Below are positions 63,848 through 64,000 of a stretch of DNA of 64,000 nucleotides, in pieces. The notes below the pieces were generated by a model. It saw nothing but the letters and a program-made list of their open reading frames with translations, was not told where the DNA came from and did not search any database. Position numbers and translations under genes: made by a program. Source of the stretch: Dama dama (taxonomy: Eukaryota; Chordata; Mammalia; Artiodactyla; Cervidae); assembly GCF_033118175.1 (NCBI RefSeq), contig NC_083701.1, positions 56,185,001-56,249,000 on the forward strand. The letters run 5' to 3'. How positions within the stretch are numbered: position 1 is the stretch's first letter; the number at the start of each line of letters is the position of its first letter.

Positions 63848-64000
63848 CCCAGGATATTCAGAGCAAGTTCATGTCTTCAGTCCTCATCTAATCAAAACAC
63901 TGTCAGGGAGATGGAGATAGATTCCTAAACATTTTAAATTGGAAAAAAAAAAGAATAAATCAGAAGCCCTTCTATCATCATTCATTTTTATTTTAAAAAT
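63848..64000. other. Unique sequence to the window end
   Basis: An A-rich run at about 63943-63957. Nothing recognised. Confidence 0.35.

Noticed and set aside
1..64000. CRISPR arrays, bacterial operons, phage or plasmid features
   Set aside because: No regularly spaced short repeats with spacers and no long contiguous coding. The repeat content is that of a ruminant nuclear genome.
1..64000. A previously undescribed gene system
   Set aside because: No cluster of intact coding genes exists in the window. The unusual features are structural details of mobile elements and a few unexplained GC-rich or hairpin-forming segments.

Overview
The window is nuclear DNA of a pecoran ruminant (a bovid or close relative). 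The evidence is eleven pieces of the LINE BovB, about twenty Bov-tA/Bov-tA2 SINEs built from a tRNA-Glu-like head plus a BovB-derived tail, two Bov-A2 dimers, two longer tRNA-Glu SINEs of the ART2/CHR type, and 3' ends of a ruminant-type L1. Under these lie older mammalian repeats: MIR, L2, old L1, MaLR LTRs, and DNA transposons of the MER2/Tigger, MER5, MER20, MER58, MER53, hAT-Tip100 and mariner types. Family names come from sequence recognition without a database search.

I find no protein-coding gene, functional RNA gene, CRISPR array or bacterial feature that I can support. Open reading frames are short, and the only ones with recognisable protein content are broken BovB reverse transcriptases. 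The window is best read as intergenic or intronic sequence.

Layout. 0-5 kb: old L1 3' end, one SINE, a MIR, a reversed L1 end. 5.4-8.0 kb: a BovB copy with clear target-site duplications, then a mosaic of five small repeat pieces. 8-10 kb: mostly unique, with one mariner-type hairpin element. 10.1-12.4 kb: the longest BovB copy. 13.1-13.7 kb: SINE-MIR-SINE cluster. 16.4-17.4 kb: two BovB pieces in opposite orientation. 18.5-23.7 kb: hAT fragment, SINEs, an old L1. 25.3-28.6 kb: repeat-poor. 28.6-33.8 kb: Bov-A2, BovB, an inverted pair of old LTR-like repeats, SINEs, MER5. 33.8-36.7 kb: repeat-poor. 36.7-43.8 kb: a solo LTR, MaLR LTRs, MER20, and three ruminant L1 ends. 43.7-44.2 kb: a two-headed Bov-tA flanked by 67-bp direct repeats. 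44.3-45.7 kb: GC-rich unique block. 45.8-54.3 kb: SINEs, MIRs, BovB pieces, and a MER2/Tigger split by a SINE. 54.3-56.6 kb: unique. 56.6-58.6 kb: second-longest BovB, with the best-preserved reverse-transcriptase motifs. 59-64 kb: SINEs, BovB end, MIR, and a MaLR LTR split by a SINE.

The mobile elements are functionally linked. Bov-tA, Bov-A2 and BovB share the same 3' tail, as expected if the SINEs were copied by BovB enzymes. Many insertions carry readable 7-18 bp target-site duplications, so insertion order can be read directly. The most unusual observations are the 67-bp duplication around a composite SINE, the recurrence of that composite at an identical internal junction, the opposed BovB ends at 16.4-17.4 kb, and a C16 tract inside a BovB copy.
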